From contig NZ_JAGGOW010000032.1 of assembly GCF_018614135.1 (NCBI RefSeq), positions 62,001-126,000 of the forward strand: DNA of 64,000 nucleotides, given 5' to 3'. Made by a program: the position numbers and the translations under genes. This document shows, piece by piece, positions 56,030-64,000 of this stretch (within the stretch, counting starts at the first letter, position 1; each line of letters opens with the position of its first letter). Source of the stretch: Streptomyces sp. ISL-66 (GTDB taxonomy: Bacteria > Actinomycetota > Actinomycetes > Streptomycetales > Streptomycetaceae). A model generated the notes under the pieces. That model ran no database searches. It was not told where the DNA came from and was given only the letters and a program-made list of their open reading frames with translations.

Positions 56030-56035
56030 TACGCT
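56030..56035 (+). promoter_or_regulatory. Leaderless -10 box (TACGCT) of the SSADH gene
   Basis: TACGCT ends 7 nt before the ATG at 56043; no Shine-Dalgarno is present. Confidence 0.6.
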
Positions 56036-56042
56036 CACCCGC

Positions 56043-57671
56043 ATGACGGACACGCAGGCCCCGGCCCCCCTCCGCAGCGCCCCGCAGCCCACCAACCCGG
56101 TCGCCCCCGCCCCGGCCGGCGCCCGGAGCGCCGCCGACGTGGTGACCCCCGAACTGGTCGCCCGGCTGACCCGCGGAGTGGCCGGCTCCGGCCGCACCGC
56201 CAACCACACCCCCTTCACCGGCGACAAGCTCGCGGACCTCCCCGAAGCCACGCCCGAGGACGTGGCCGAGGCCTTCGCCCGGGCCCGCGCCGCGCAGCCC
56301 GCCTGGGCCGCCGTGCCCGTACGCGCGCGGGCCGCCGTACTGCTGCGCTTCCACGACCTGGTGCTGTCGCGCCAGGCCGAGGTCCTCGACCTGATCCAGC
56401 TGGAGACCGGCAAGGCCCGCCTGCACGCCCACGAGGAGGTCCAGGCCGTCACGGTCGCCGCGCGCCACTACGGCCGCCGCGCCCCCTCGTACCTGCGCCC
56501 GAAGGGCCACGCGGGCGCCATGCCCACCCTCACCAAGGTCACCGAGCTGCGTCAGCCGCGCGGGGTCGTCGGCCAGATCGCCCCCTGGAACTACCCCTTC
56601 GAGCTGTCCATCGGCGACGCGTTGCCCGCCTTCGTCGCGGGCAACGCCCTCGTGATGAAGCCCGACACCGAGACCGCGCTCACCGCCCTGTGGGCCCGCG
56701 ACCTGATGATCGAGGCCGGGCTGCCGGCCGAGGTGTTCCAGATCGTCCTCGGCGAGGGCCCGGTCGTCGGCCCCGAGCTGGTCCGACACGCCGACTACGT
56801 TTCGTTCACCGGCTCCACGCGTACGGGCCGCGAGGTCGCCCAGGGTGCGGCCGCCCGCCTGGTCGGGGTCTCCCTCGAACTCGGCGGCAAGAACGCCATG
56901 CTCGTCCTGCGCGACGCCGACATAGAGAAGGCCGCCGCCGGCGCCGTCCGCGCCTGCTTCTCCTCCGCCGGACAGCTCTGCATCTCCATCGAGCGGCTCT
57001 ACGTCCACGCCTCGATCGCGGATGAGTTCGTCGCCCGCTTCGCCGCCCGTACGAAGGCCATGCGCCTCGGCTCCTCCCTCGCCTACGGCGCCGAGATGGG
57101 CTCCCTGGCCGGCGAGCGCCAGCTGGCCGCCGTACAGCGGCACGTGGACGAGGCCGTCGCCAAGGGCGCCACCCTCGTCGCGGGCGGCGTCGCCCGCCCC
57201 GACATCGGCCCGCTCTTCTACGAGCCGACCATCCTCGACGGCGTCGAGGCCCCCATGGCGGTGTGCGGGGAGGAGACCTTCGGACCGGTCGTCTCCGTCT
57301 ACCGCTTCACCGACGAGGACGAGGTCGTCGCCCAGGCCAACGCGACCGCCTACGGCCTGAACTCCAGCGTGTGGACGAAGGACTCCCGCCGGGGCCACGC
57401 TGTCGCCGCCCGCCTGCGCACCGGCACCGTCAACATCAACGAGGGCTACGCCCCGGCCTACGGCAGCGCCGGCGCTCCCATGGGCGGCATGAAGGACTCC
57501 GGCCTCGGCCGCCGCCACGGCTCCGAGGGGATCCTCAAGTACACCGAGGCCCAGACCGTCGCCCACCAGCGGCTGCTGCCGATGGCGCCCTCGCTCGGCA
57601 TGGACGACGAGAAGTACGCGGCGTTCATGAGCCGCAGCCTCAAGGTCATGAAGGCCCTCCGATTCCGCTGA
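56043..57671 (+). CDS. gabD: Succinate-semialdehyde dehydrogenase (NADP+)
   Basis: 542 residues, aldehyde dehydrogenase superfamily, GabD2-like. GQIAPWNYPFELSIGDALPA is the cofactor-binding start, SFTGSTRTGREV the Rossmann turn. The general-base Glu is in LELGGKNAML and the catalytic Cys in SAGQLCISIERL. A ~30-residue Pro/Ala N-terminal extension is typical of actinobacteria. It should convert succinate semialdehyde to succinate. The GMC oxidoreductase 26 nt downstream is probably co-transcribed. The exact substrate is inferred from family resemblance. Confidence 0.87.
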   Translation: MTDTQAPAPLRSAPQPTNPVAPAPAGARSAADVVTPELVARLTRGVAGSGRTANHTPFTGDKLADLPEATPEDVAEAFARARAAQPAWAAVPVRARAAVLLRFHDLVLSRQAEVLDLIQLETGKARLHAHEEVQAVTVAARHYGRRAPSYLRPKGHAGAMPTLTKVTELRQPRGVVGQIAPWNYPFELSIGDALPAFVAGNALVMKPDTETALTALWARDLMIEAGLPAEVFQIVLGEGPVVGPELVRHADYVSFTGSTRTGREVAQGAAARLVGVSLELGGKNAMLVLRDADIEKAAAGAVRACFSSAGQLCISIERLYVHASIADEFVARFAARTKAMRLGSSLAYGAEMGSLAGERQLAAVQRHVDEAVAKGATLVAGGVARPDIGPLFYEPTILDGVEAPMAVCGEETFGPVVSVYRFTDEDEVVAQANATAYGLNSSVWTKDSRRGHAVAARLRTGTVNINEGYAPAYGSAGAPMGGMKDSGLGRRHGSEGILKYTEAQTVAHQRLLPMAPSLGMDDEKYAAFMSRSLKVMKALRFR

Positions 57672-57697
57672 ACCAGACTCCGCTAAGGGGCAGCACC

Positions 57698-59497
57698 GTG
57701 TCTGAGTCCAACGACCACGACCACGACTACGACGTCATCGTCATCGGATCGGGCTTCGGAGGGTCGGTCTCGGCACTGCGGCTCACCGAGAAGGGCTACC
57801 GGGTCGGCGTCCTGGAGGCAGGGCGCCGCTTCACCCGCGAGGGCCTGCCGAAGAACAGCTGGGACATCCGCAACTACCTGTGGGCCCCGGCCCTCGGCCT
57901 GTACGGGATCCAGCGCATCCACCTCCTCGGCAACGTGATGGTCCTCGCGGGCGCCGGGGTGGGCGGCGGCTCGCTCAACTACGCCAACACCCTGTACGTG
58001 GCCCCCACCGCCTTCTTCGAGGACCGGCAGTGGGCGTCCATCACGGACTGGCGCGATGAACTCACCCCGTACTACGACCAGGCCAAGCGGATGCTCGGAG
58101 TACGGCTGAACCCGACGACCACCCCCTCCGACGTGCACCTCAAGGCCGCCGCCGAGAAGATGGGCGTCGCCGACTCCTTCCACATGGCCCCGGTCGGCGT
58201 CTTCTTCGGGGACGGCGAGGACGCCGAGGGCCGCTCGAAGGCGCGCCCCGGCGACGAGGTCGCCGACCCGTACTTCGGCGGCGCGGGCCCCGCCCGCAAG
58301 GCGTGTACCGAGTGCGGGGAGTGCATGACCGGCTGCCGGCACGGGGCGAAGAACACCCTCAACGAGAACTACCTGCACCTCGCGGAGCGGGCCGGCGCCG
58401 TCATCCACCCGATGACCACCGTCACGGCCCTCTCCGACCACCCCGAGGGCGGCTACCGCGTCCGCACCGTCCCCACCGACAGCCGTCGCCGCGGCAAGGC
58501 CAAGGTGCTGCGCGCCCGCTACGTGGTCGTCGCGGCGGGCACGTACGGGACCCAGACCCTGCTGCACACGATGAAGGACCTCGGCGAACTGCCCCGCCTC
58601 TCGGACCGGCTCGGCGAACTGACCCGGACCAACTCCGAAGGCCTCGTAGGCGCCCAGACCGACGACCGGCGCTACCGCGAGCGGCACGGCCGGGAACGGC
58701 GGGCCGACTTCACGCGCGGCGTGGCCATCACCTCCTCGGTGCACCCCAATGCCGACACGCACATCGAGCCGGTGCGCTACGGCAAGGGTTCCAACGCCAT
58801 GGGGTTCATGACGATCCTCCAGGTGCCGTACTCCGAGCGCCGGGTCCGGGCCTGGTTCGGGCGGACCGTCCGGCACCCGGTGCAACTGGTGCGCTCGCTC
58901 TCCAACCGGCGCTGGTCGGAGCGGACCATCATCGGCCTGGTCATGCAGTCGCTCGACAACTCCCTGACCACCTACCGCAAGCCCGGCGGCCTCGGCAAGG
59001 GCCTGCTCACCGCCCGCCAGGGCCACGGCGCGCCCAACCCGGTGCAGATCGCCGAGGCCACGCGGGCGGCGACGCTCCTCGCGGAGGAGATCAACGGATT
59101 CCCGGGCAGCAACGTCGGCGAGCTGATGGGCACCCCGCTGACGGCCCACTTCCTCGGCGGCTGCCCGATCGGCGCCTCGCCCGAGGAGGGCGTGGTGGAC
59201 CCGTACCACCGGCTGTACGGGCACCCGGGCATCTCGGTGGTCGACGGCTCGGCGGTCTCCGCGAACCTCGGCGTCAACCCGTCGCTGACGATCACGGCCC
59301 AGGCGGAGCGGGCGATGTCCTACTGGCCGAACAACGGCGAGCGGGACCCGCGCCCGGAGCAGGGCGGGGCCTACGTCCGCCTGGCCGCGGTGGAACCGGC
59401 CCGTCCGGCGGTCCCGAAGGAGGCCTTCGGGGCGCTGCGGCTGCCGTTCCTGGCGGTCCCGGAGCTCCCGCCGCGCAAAGCGGAACCGGCAGGCTGA
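57698..59497 (+). CDS. GMC family FAD oxidoreductase with a four-cysteine cluster
   Basis: 599 residues. FAD motif YDVIVIGSGFGGSVSALRL at the N-terminus and the C-terminal GLGVNPSLTITAQAERAM block typical of GMC/cholesterol-oxidase-like enzymes. Unusually, residues 203-213 carry CTECGECMTGC (Cys203, 206, 209, 213), a CxxCxxCxxxC pattern that suggests a [4Fe-4S] cluster. The enzyme probably oxidises an alcohol; the Fe-S centre could pass electrons onward rather than to oxygen. GTG start with AAGGGG. Predicted operon with the SSADH gene. Confidence 0.88.
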   Translation: MSESNDHDHDYDVIVIGSGFGGSVSALRLTEKGYRVGVLEAGRRFTREGLPKNSWDIRNYLWAPALGLYGIQRIHLLGNVMVLAGAGVGGGSLNYANTLYVAPTAFFEDRQWASITDWRDELTPYYDQAKRMLGVRLNPTTTPSDVHLKAAAEKMGVADSFHMAPVGVFFGDGEDAEGRSKARPGDEVADPYFGGAGPARKACTECGECMTGCRHGAKNTLNENYLHLAERAGAVIHPMTTVTALSDHPEGGYRVRTVPTDSRRRGKAKVLRARYVVVAAGTYGTQTLLHTMKDLGELPRLSDRLGELTRTNSEGLVGAQTDDRRYRERHGRERRADFTRGVAITSSVHPNADTHIEPVRYGKGSNAMGFMTILQVPYSERRVRAWFGRTVRHPVQLVRSLSNRRWSERTIIGLVMQSLDNSLTTYRKPGGLGKGLLTARQGHGAPNPVQIAEATRAATLLAEEINGFPGSNVGELMGTPLTAHFLGGCPIGASPEEGVVDPYHRLYGHPGISVVDGSAVSANLGVNPSLTITAQAERAMSYWPNNGERDPRPEQGGAYVRLAAVEPARPAVPKEAFGALRLPFLAVPELPPRKAEPAG

Positions 59498-59504
59498 CAC
59501 CGGG

Positions 59505-59537
59505 GGGTACCGCGCTCCCCCTCCAAGCGCGGTACCC
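59505..59537 (+). terminator. Terminator after the GMC oxidoreductase gene
   Basis: GGGTACCGCGCT (59505-59516) and AGCGCGGTACCC (59526-59537), 12-bp stem and 9-nt loop, 8 nt after the stop. Confidence 0.75.
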
Positions 59538-59662
59538 ACCGAGGTGCATGGGTGACAGATGTTCGGCCCAGATGGTTGTACCGGAATCCGGCAGGGAGGG
59601 CTGTGGTGTCCATCACAGGGTGAGCGGCGCAACTGCGGCGTGGCATCGCGGGTCAAGGGTGC

Positions 59663-61330
59663 ATGAGAATGCGCACCTCCCTGCTGGCGGCGGTCGGCCT
59701 GATGGCCGTAGGCCTGACCGCCGCCCCCGCGCACGCCGCGGATCCCGTCTTCACGCTCAGCGGCCCGGCCGAGATCGGCCTGCGTCCGCACCCCGGGCAG
59801 AGCGGCGAGCCGCAGAAGACCACGGTCGATTTCCGCGTCGCGAACGAGACCGGCACGGTCTTCGACCGGCAGAGCACCTACACGATCGACCTGAGCGCGC
59901 TCAAGGGGGTCGCCGACGTCGCGTTCACCCGGGAGCAGCACAACGGCTGCACCCTCGCCGCCGCGAAGGTGACCTGCAAGGCCTGGTCGATCTGGACGCA
60001 CGGCAGCCAGGTCGTGTCCCTGGACCTCGCGGCCGCCAAGGACAGCAAGGTCGGCGCCGTCGTCGACCTGACGATGACCGGCTCGGCGGAGGGCGCCACC
60101 TTCAAGCCCATCACCACCAAGGTCAAGGTCGGCGGCCCGGACCTGGTGCTGGAGGAGGCCCCCCTGAAGCCGGAGATGGTGCCGGGCCAGACGCAGGCCC
60201 TGCCGATCGTCCTCTCCAACGCGGGCACCGAGTCCGCGCGGGGCGTGGCGCTGGAGCTGGACACCACGCACGGCATCGACCTCGTCGAGAAGTACGACAA
60301 CTGCTCGTACAGCGTGTCCGACACCCCGGGCCAGCCCTGGAACACGGGTTGGGGCACCACGATCTGCACCTTCGCGGACGAGATCAAGCCGGGGACGGTC
60401 TACGAGACGGCGGAGCCGCTGACCCTGAAGGCGGCCCCGCACGCCTTCTTCGACGCGATCACCTACGCGGTCTACGAGAACGGCGACCAGCCGAAGACCA
60501 CGGAGAAGCTCGCCCCGTCCGCCACCACCAAGAAGCTGACGCTCAAGGAGCGCCCGGCCAGGGCCGCCGCGCTGCGCTCCGCCGACCTCGATCCGTGGAA
60601 CAACTACCACGAGTTCGCCTTCTCGGTGAAGAACTCCGCCGACCTCGTGGCCGGCGCCGTCTCCCTCAAGGGCAAGGCGGGCGAGACCGTCAAGGCGGAG
60701 CTCGGCTTCCAGAACAACGGCCCGGCGTGGGTCGCCTACCTCCGCTCCGGTGAGGCCGTCGCCCGCACGGACATCGTCATCCCGGCGGGTGTGAAGGTCA
60801 CCAAGGCGCCGGAGCAGTGCCGCGGGTTCGAGGCGAACGGCGAGCCCCGCGAGCAGAACCTGGGCGCCCCGCGCTACCACTGCTCCACCACGCACGTCAT
60901 CGGCGAGAAGCAGAAGTTCGCCTACCCGTTCGAGCTGAAGATCGAGAAGGTCATCGAGGGGGCCACGGGCTCGATCTCGGTGGGCCAGTGGGCTGACGAC
61001 ACCCCGGTCCAGGACTGGGACCCGAACAAGGCCAACAACCGGGCCGCCTTCGTGATCAACGGCAAGGACGCGGGCACCACCCCGACCACGGGCCCGTCCA
61101 CCGGGACCGGCACGCCGACCCAGGGCGCCTCGGCCACCGCCGCCGCAACCACCTCCGCGTCCGCCTCGGCCTCGGCCGTGCCGGGAGCCGGGAAGGGCCC
61201 CAAGGCCAACGGGGGCCTGGCCTCCACCGGCAGCACCGCCCTGCCCGTCGCGATCGGCGGAGCGGCGCTCGTCGCAGCCGGTGGGGCCTTGTACGTCGCC
61301 GTCCGGCGGCGGGCCGCCGCGCGGGCGTAG
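59663..61330 (+). CDS. Sortase-anchored (LAXTG) secreted surface protein, second copy
   Basis: 555 residues. A signal peptide (MRMRTSLLAAVGLMAVGLTA, then APAHAA) is followed by three or more beta-rich repeats with paired cysteines (NCSYSV...TICTFADE, EQCRGF...HCSTTH) and phrases such as LGFQNNGPAWV that parallel the protein at 4552-5880. A Thr/Ser/Ala-rich stalk (about 480-515) leads to LASTG, a hydrophobic helix and RRRAAARA, the class E sortase signal. It should be covalently wall-anchored. ATG at 59669 is an alternative start. Confidence 0.86.
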   Translation: MRMRTSLLAAVGLMAVGLTAAPAHAADPVFTLSGPAEIGLRPHPGQSGEPQKTTVDFRVANETGTVFDRQSTYTIDLSALKGVADVAFTREQHNGCTLAAAKVTCKAWSIWTHGSQVVSLDLAAAKDSKVGAVVDLTMTGSAEGATFKPITTKVKVGGPDLVLEEAPLKPEMVPGQTQALPIVLSNAGTESARGVALELDTTHGIDLVEKYDNCSYSVSDTPGQPWNTGWGTTICTFADEIKPGTVYETAEPLTLKAAPHAFFDAITYAVYENGDQPKTTEKLAPSATTKKLTLKERPARAAALRSADLDPWNNYHEFAFSVKNSADLVAGAVSLKGKAGETVKAELGFQNNGPAWVAYLRSGEAVARTDIVIPAGVKVTKAPEQCRGFEANGEPREQNLGAPRYHCSTTHVIGEKQKFAYPFELKIEKVIEGATGSISVGQWADDTPVQDWDPNKANNRAAFVINGKDAGTTPTTGPSTGTGTPTQGASATAAATTSASASASAVPGAGKGPKANGGLASTGSTALPVAIGGAALVAAGGALYVAVRRRAAARA

Positions 61331-61338
61331 CACCGTAG

Positions 61339-61410
61339 GGATCCCGGATCCCGGATCCCGGATCCCGGATCCCGGATCCCGGATCCCGGATCCCGGATCC
61401 CGGATCCCGG
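61339..61410. repeat. Heptanucleotide tandem repeat (GGATCCC) x10
   Basis: Ten uninterrupted copies of GGATCCC plus two bases, starting 8 nt after the LAXTG gene stop. The unit is self-complementary within GGATCC, so the array can fold in several registers. It may terminate transcription or be prone to copy-number change. Confidence 0.9.
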
Positions 61411-61522
61411 AAATCCGGAATCCCGTGCAACCTTCCGTGCTGACGGGCTGTCTCATCCATGCGTCCGGCGGGACCGCGCTCGGAGGGGGAGTGCGGTCCC
61501 GGTCCGTACCGGAGCACAGAAG

Positions 61523-61564
61523 AACGGCCGGCCCGGGGCGTCCCCCGGGCCGGCCGTTCCCTTT
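61523..61564. terminator. Strong terminator downstream of the repeat
   Basis: AACGGCCGGCCCGGGG (61523-61538) pairs with CCCCGGGCCGGCCGTT (61543-61558) around a 4-nt loop, followed by cctttt. Confidence 0.85.
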
Positions 61565-61792
61565 TGGGGTGACCGGACTGCTGTCCCCTGCCGTCCGGTC
61601 ACGCGAAGGAGCGAGGTCCCATGACGCGCCCCCGTGAGGGGTGCGTCTCATCGCTCCGCCGGAGCCACGCGCGGTGCTGCGTACCGCACCTGGCTGGCAC
61701 GGACACCGCATCAACGAAGGGTGCCGGGGGCGGTCACGGTCCGGACGGGTGACGAACGGTCGATCGCCGCCCGCCCGTGCGGCCCGTGCGCC
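61565..61792. other. Intergenic region without a supported gene
   Basis: GC-rich DNA between the terminator and the chorismate mutase stop. Open frames here have no ribosome-binding site or recognisable protein. Confidence 0.4.
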
Positions 61793-62101
61793 TCAGACCC
61801 GGCCGCGGCACAGCTCCAGCAGGGTCATGGCGAGCGCGGTGCCGGGCTTGCCGAGGGCGTCGCTCCAATGGCCCAGGACCTCCATCTCCCGCGACAGGTG
61901 CACCCGGCGGCCGCCCGAGCCGATCCGGGCCTCCTGGATGACTGCCGAGACGGCCATCCGCTCCTGGATCAGGCCGATGATCCGGTCGTCGAGGGCGTCG
62001 ATCCGGTCGCGGGAGCCGGCGATCAGCTGCTCGGGGGTCGTGGTGGCGGTGACGGCGGCGGTGACGGCGGCGGGGGCGGTGGTCGTGGCGGTGACGGACA
62101 C
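61793..62101 (-). CDS. Chorismate mutase (AroQ class)
   Basis: 102 residues. Converts chorismate to prephenate on the route to Phe and Tyr. The AroQ helical core (about 25-100) has RDRIDALDDRIIGLIQERMA, a basic IQEARIGSGGRRVHLSREME and a C-terminal LLELCRGRV. The first ~22 residues are a Thr/Ala/Val-rich extension. The GTG at 62101 has AGGAG 8 nt upstream. A leader with a perfect hairpin precedes it. Confidence 0.88.
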   Translation of the reverse strand: MSVTATTTAPAAVTAAVTATTTPEQLIAGSRDRIDALDDRIIGLIQERMAVSAVIQEARIGSGGRRVHLSREMEVLGHWSDALGKPGTALAMTLLELCRGRV

Positions 62102-62142
62102 GGGGATCTCCTGTGGGTGGGGGACCGGCAGGAGCGGAAACG

Positions 62143-62180
62143 CCAGAGCGCCCCGGTCCTGTCGGACCGGGGCGCTCTGG
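62143..62180. terminator. Perfect hairpin in the chorismate mutase leader (possible attenuator)
   Basis: A 17-bp perfect stem (62143-62159 with 62164-62180, loop 4 nt). On the minus strand it lies 41 nt before the chorismate mutase start and is followed by cgtttcc. It could act as an attenuator. Confidence 0.6.
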
Positions 62181-62203
62181 GAAGTCAGCGGCTCAAGCGA
62201 GCA

Positions 62204-62272
62204 TCACGATGACCCATGGCGACCGGACCGGCCGGTGCCATAGGTAAAGAGGAAGCTCAGCTGCTTGCGCAT
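62204..62272 (-). CDS. Possible leader peptide of chorismate mutase
   Basis: A 22-codon frame, MRKQLSFLFTYGTGRSGRH..., starts 6 nt after the -10-like TAATAAT and ends just before the hairpin. It contains Phe-Leu-Phe-Thr-Tyr, aromatic residues that are products of the pathway. A second overlapping mini-frame (62185-62217) ends 4 nt before the hairpin. Neither has a Shine-Dalgarno. Confidence 0.35.
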   Translation of the reverse strand: MRKQLSFLFTYGTGRSGRHGSS

Positions 62273-62279
62273 GAGTGGA

Positions 62280-62308
62280 TTATTACCCTCTGTCCCGCCG
62301 CCGGCCAA
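62280..62308 (-). promoter_or_regulatory. Candidate chorismate mutase promoter (TTGGCC-N17-TAATAA)
   Basis: On the minus strand TTGGCC (62308-62303) and TAATAA (62285-62280) are 17 bp apart, giving a start at about 62273. Confidence 0.6.
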
Positions 62309-62351
62309 GCGGGTTCGGATGGTGAGACGAAGAGGGTGGTCGGTCCCCCGG

Positions 62352-62357
62352 TAGAAT
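62352..62357 (+). promoter_or_regulatory. -10 box of the guaA promoter (TAGAAT)
   Basis: TAGAAT is close to the ideal -10 hexamer. Transcription would begin near 62364, leaving a ~33-nt leader before guaA. The -35 region is not consensus. Confidence 0.6.
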
Positions 62358-62396
62358 CAACAAAACAACCCCCTCTTCCGCCGGAAGGCCTGCCCC

Positions 62397-63983
62397 GTGC
62401 CTGAAGCCACCTCCGCCACCCACGACAGCGCTCCGGACACGGTCCTCGTCGTCGACTTCGGCGCCCAGTACGCCCAGCTCATCGCCCGCCGCGTCCGCGA
62501 GGCACGGGTCTACTCCGAGATCGTTCCCAGCACGATGCCCGTGGCCGAGATGCTCGCCAAGAGCCCCAAGGCGATCATCCTGTCCGGCGGCCCGTCCTCC
62601 GTGTACGAGGAGGGAGCCCCGCAGCTCGACGGCGCGCTCTTCGAGGCCGGCGTCCCCGTCTTCGGCATGTGCTACGGCTTCCAGCTGATGGCGGTCACCC
62701 TCGGCGGCACCGTCGACAACACCGGCTCCCGCGAGTACGGCCGCACTCCGCTGGCCGTCTCCAAGACCGGCTCCACCCTCTTCGAGGGCACCCCCGAGAG
62801 CCAGTCGGTCTGGATGTCCCACGGCGACGCCTGCTCCGCCGCCCCCGAGGGCTTCACCGTCACCGCGTCGACCGACGTCGTCCCGGTCGCGGCCTTCGAG
62901 AACGACGAGAAGAAGCTCTACGGCGTGCAGTACCACCCCGAGGTGATGCACTCCACGCACGGCCAGCAGATCCTGGAGCACTTCCTCTACCGCGGCGCGG
63001 GCCTCTCCCCCACCTGGACCACCGGCAACATCGTCGAGGAGCAGGTCGCGGCGATCCGCGAGCAGGTCGGCGACAAGCGCGCCATCTGCGGCCTCTCCGG
63101 CGGCGTGGACTCGGCCGTGGCCGCCGCGCTCGTACAGAAGGCCATCGGCTCGCAGCTCACCTGCGTCTACGTCGACCACGGCCTGATGCGCAAGGGCGAG
63201 ACCGAGCAGGTCGAGAAGGACTTCGTCGCCGCCACCGGCGTGCAGCTGAAGGTAGTCGACGCCCAGGAGCGCTTCCTGAACGCGCTGGCCGGAGTCTCCG
63301 ACCCGGAGACCAAGCGCAAGATCATCGGCCGCGAGTTCATCCGCGTCTTCGAGCAGGCCCAGGCCGAGATCATCGCCGAGGGCGGCCCGGACGTGGCCTT
63401 CCTGGTGCAGGGCACCCTGTACCCGGACGTGGTCGAGTCCGGCGGCGGCACCGGCACCGCGAACATCAAGTCCCACCACAACGTGGGCGGGCTCCCCGAC
63501 GACATCGAGTTCGAGCTCGTCGAGCCGCTGCGCCAGCTGTTCAAGGACGAGGTCCGGATGGTCGGCCAGGAGCTCGGCCTGCCCGCCGAGATCGTCCAGC
63601 GCCAGCCCTTCCCGGGTCCCGGCCTGGGCATCCGCATCGTCGGCGAGGTCACCAAGGAGCGCCTGGACCTGCTCCGCGAGGCCGACGCCATCGCCCGCCA
63701 CGAGCTCACCGCCGCCGGCCTCGACCGGGAGATCTGGCAGTGCCCGGTCGTCCTGCTCGCGGACGTCCGCAGCGTCGGCGTCCAGGGCGACGGCCGCACC
63801 TACGGCCACCCGATCGTGCTGCGCCCCGTCTCCTCCGAGGACGCGATGACCGCGGACTGGACGCGCATGCCGTACGAGGTGCTCGCGCGGATCTCCACCC
63901 GCATCACCAACGAGGTGCCCGACGTGAACCGCGTGGTCCTGGACTGCACGAGCAAGCCGCCGGGCACCATCGAGTGGGAGTAG
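62397..63983 (+). CDS. guaA: GMP synthase (glutamine-hydrolysing)
   Basis: 528 residues. Converts XMP to GMP. The N-terminal class I glutaminase domain has the catalytic Cys in [11 protein letters not shown] and the His of VQYHPEV; the ATP-pyrophosphatase domain has the P-loop [13 protein letters not shown]; the C-terminal dimerisation domain has [18 protein letters not shown], complete at 63983. GTG start with CGGAAGG upstream. It completes the guanine branch begun by guaB. Confidence 0.97.
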   Translation: MPEATSATHDSAPDTVLVVDFGAQYAQLIARRVREARVYSEIVPSTMPVAEMLAKSPKAIILSGGPSSVYEEGAPQLDGALFEAGVPVFGMCYGFQLMAVTLGGTVDNTGSREYGRTPLAVSKTGSTLFEGTPESQSVWMSHGDACSAAPEGFTVTASTDVVPVAAFENDEKKLYGVQYHPEVMHSTHGQQILEHFLYRGAGLSPTWTTGNIVEEQVAAIREQVGDKRAICGLSGGVDSAVAAALVQKAIGSQLTCVYVDHGLMRKGETEQVEKDFVAATGVQLKVVDAQERFLNALAGVSDPETKRKIIGREFIRVFEQAQAEIIAEGGPDVAFLVQGTLYPDVVESGGGTGTANIKSHHNVGGLPDDIEFELVEPLRQLFKDEVRMVGQELGLPAEIVQRQPFPGPGLGIRIVGEVTKERLDLLREADAIARHELTAAGLDREIWQCPVVLLADVRSVGVQGDGRTYGHPIVLRPVSSEDAMTADWTRMPYEVLARISTRITNEVPDVNRVVLDCTSKPPGTIEWE

Positions 63984-64000
63984 GACCTCCCGCCGCCTGC

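Noticed and set aside
61281-61637. A 118-codon frame through the GGATCCC repeat
   Set aside because: It is simply the repeat translated (IPDPGSR units) with no ribosome-binding site.

Overview
The window is a very GC-rich actinobacterial chromosome segment, almost certainly Streptomyces. The gene order from infA through rpoA, rplM-rpsI, glmM, glmS, alr, tsaB/rimI/tsaD, groES-groEL1, whiD-bldM-shbA and guaB to guaA matches, from memory, the core region of S. coelicolor around SCO4724-SCO4785. Several proteins are recognisable as Streptomyces-specific: WhiD, BldM, ShbA, LAXTG sortase substrates and a GroEL1 with a histidine-rich tail. I see no mobile element, CRISPR array, rRNA or tRNA. It reads as conserved core chromosome with a few accessory inserts.

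Layout. 1-4438: the end of map, then infA, rpmJ, rpsM, rpsK, rpoA, rplQ and truA (translation and transcription). 4552-8875: a LAXTG surface protein, an ABC-F ATPase and a GT87 glycosyltransferase. 9111-18673: rplM-rpsI, then amino-sugar and cofactor genes (glmM, coaA, glmS, acpS, nnrE/D) with a DUF389 membrane protein and a lipoprotein between them. 18781-25626: alr, an alpha/beta hydrolase, and the t6A tRNA-modification genes tsaE, tsaB and tsaD with rimI. 25693-31090: a membrane protein, a THUMP-like methyltransferase, two tandem lipoprotein polysaccharide deacetylases and a FtsW/RodA protein. 31368-33607: the HrcA-controlled groES-groEL1 locus with two CIRCE operators. 33717-37072: SnoaL-like, SDR, MOSC and LysR genes. 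37340-39618: the developmental regulators whiD, bldM and shbA; bldM has an exact sigma-BldN promoter. 39782-42576: guaB and guaB3. 42677-46558: a frameshifted M16 peptidase, a membrane protein and an NDP-sugar dehydrogenase-like protein that lacks its catalytic cysteine. 46834-55915: glpD and three consecutive kinase-type receptors, the middle one a pseudokinase. 56043-61330: succinate-semialdehyde dehydrogenase, a GMC oxidoreductase with a cysteine cluster, and a second LAXTG protein. 61793-63983: chorismate mutase with a possible attenuator leader, diverging from guaA.

How it fits together. Ribosome and RNA polymerase genes sit beside UDP-GlcNAc synthesis (glmM, glmS), D-alanine supply (alr), a division/elongation SEDS protein and GMP synthesis (guaB, guaA), so the region links growth with wall assembly. 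whiD, bldM and shbA connect it to sporulation and to transcription of the principal sigma factor. A recurring feature is a TANNNT -10 box placed 6-8 nt before the start codon. At least ten genes have it and most of these lack a clear Shine-Dalgarno sequence, which indicates leaderless transcripts. I used this pattern to choose several starts.

The most unusual items are the receptor-kinase/pseudokinase trio that shares an outer domain, the Cys-to-Gly dehydrogenase, the frameshifted peptidase, the chorismate mutase leader, the extended palindrome before the SSADH gene, and the 98-nt dual-coded overlap of the hydrolase and tsaE. I found no wholly new multi-gene system; the kinase trio is the closest candidate.
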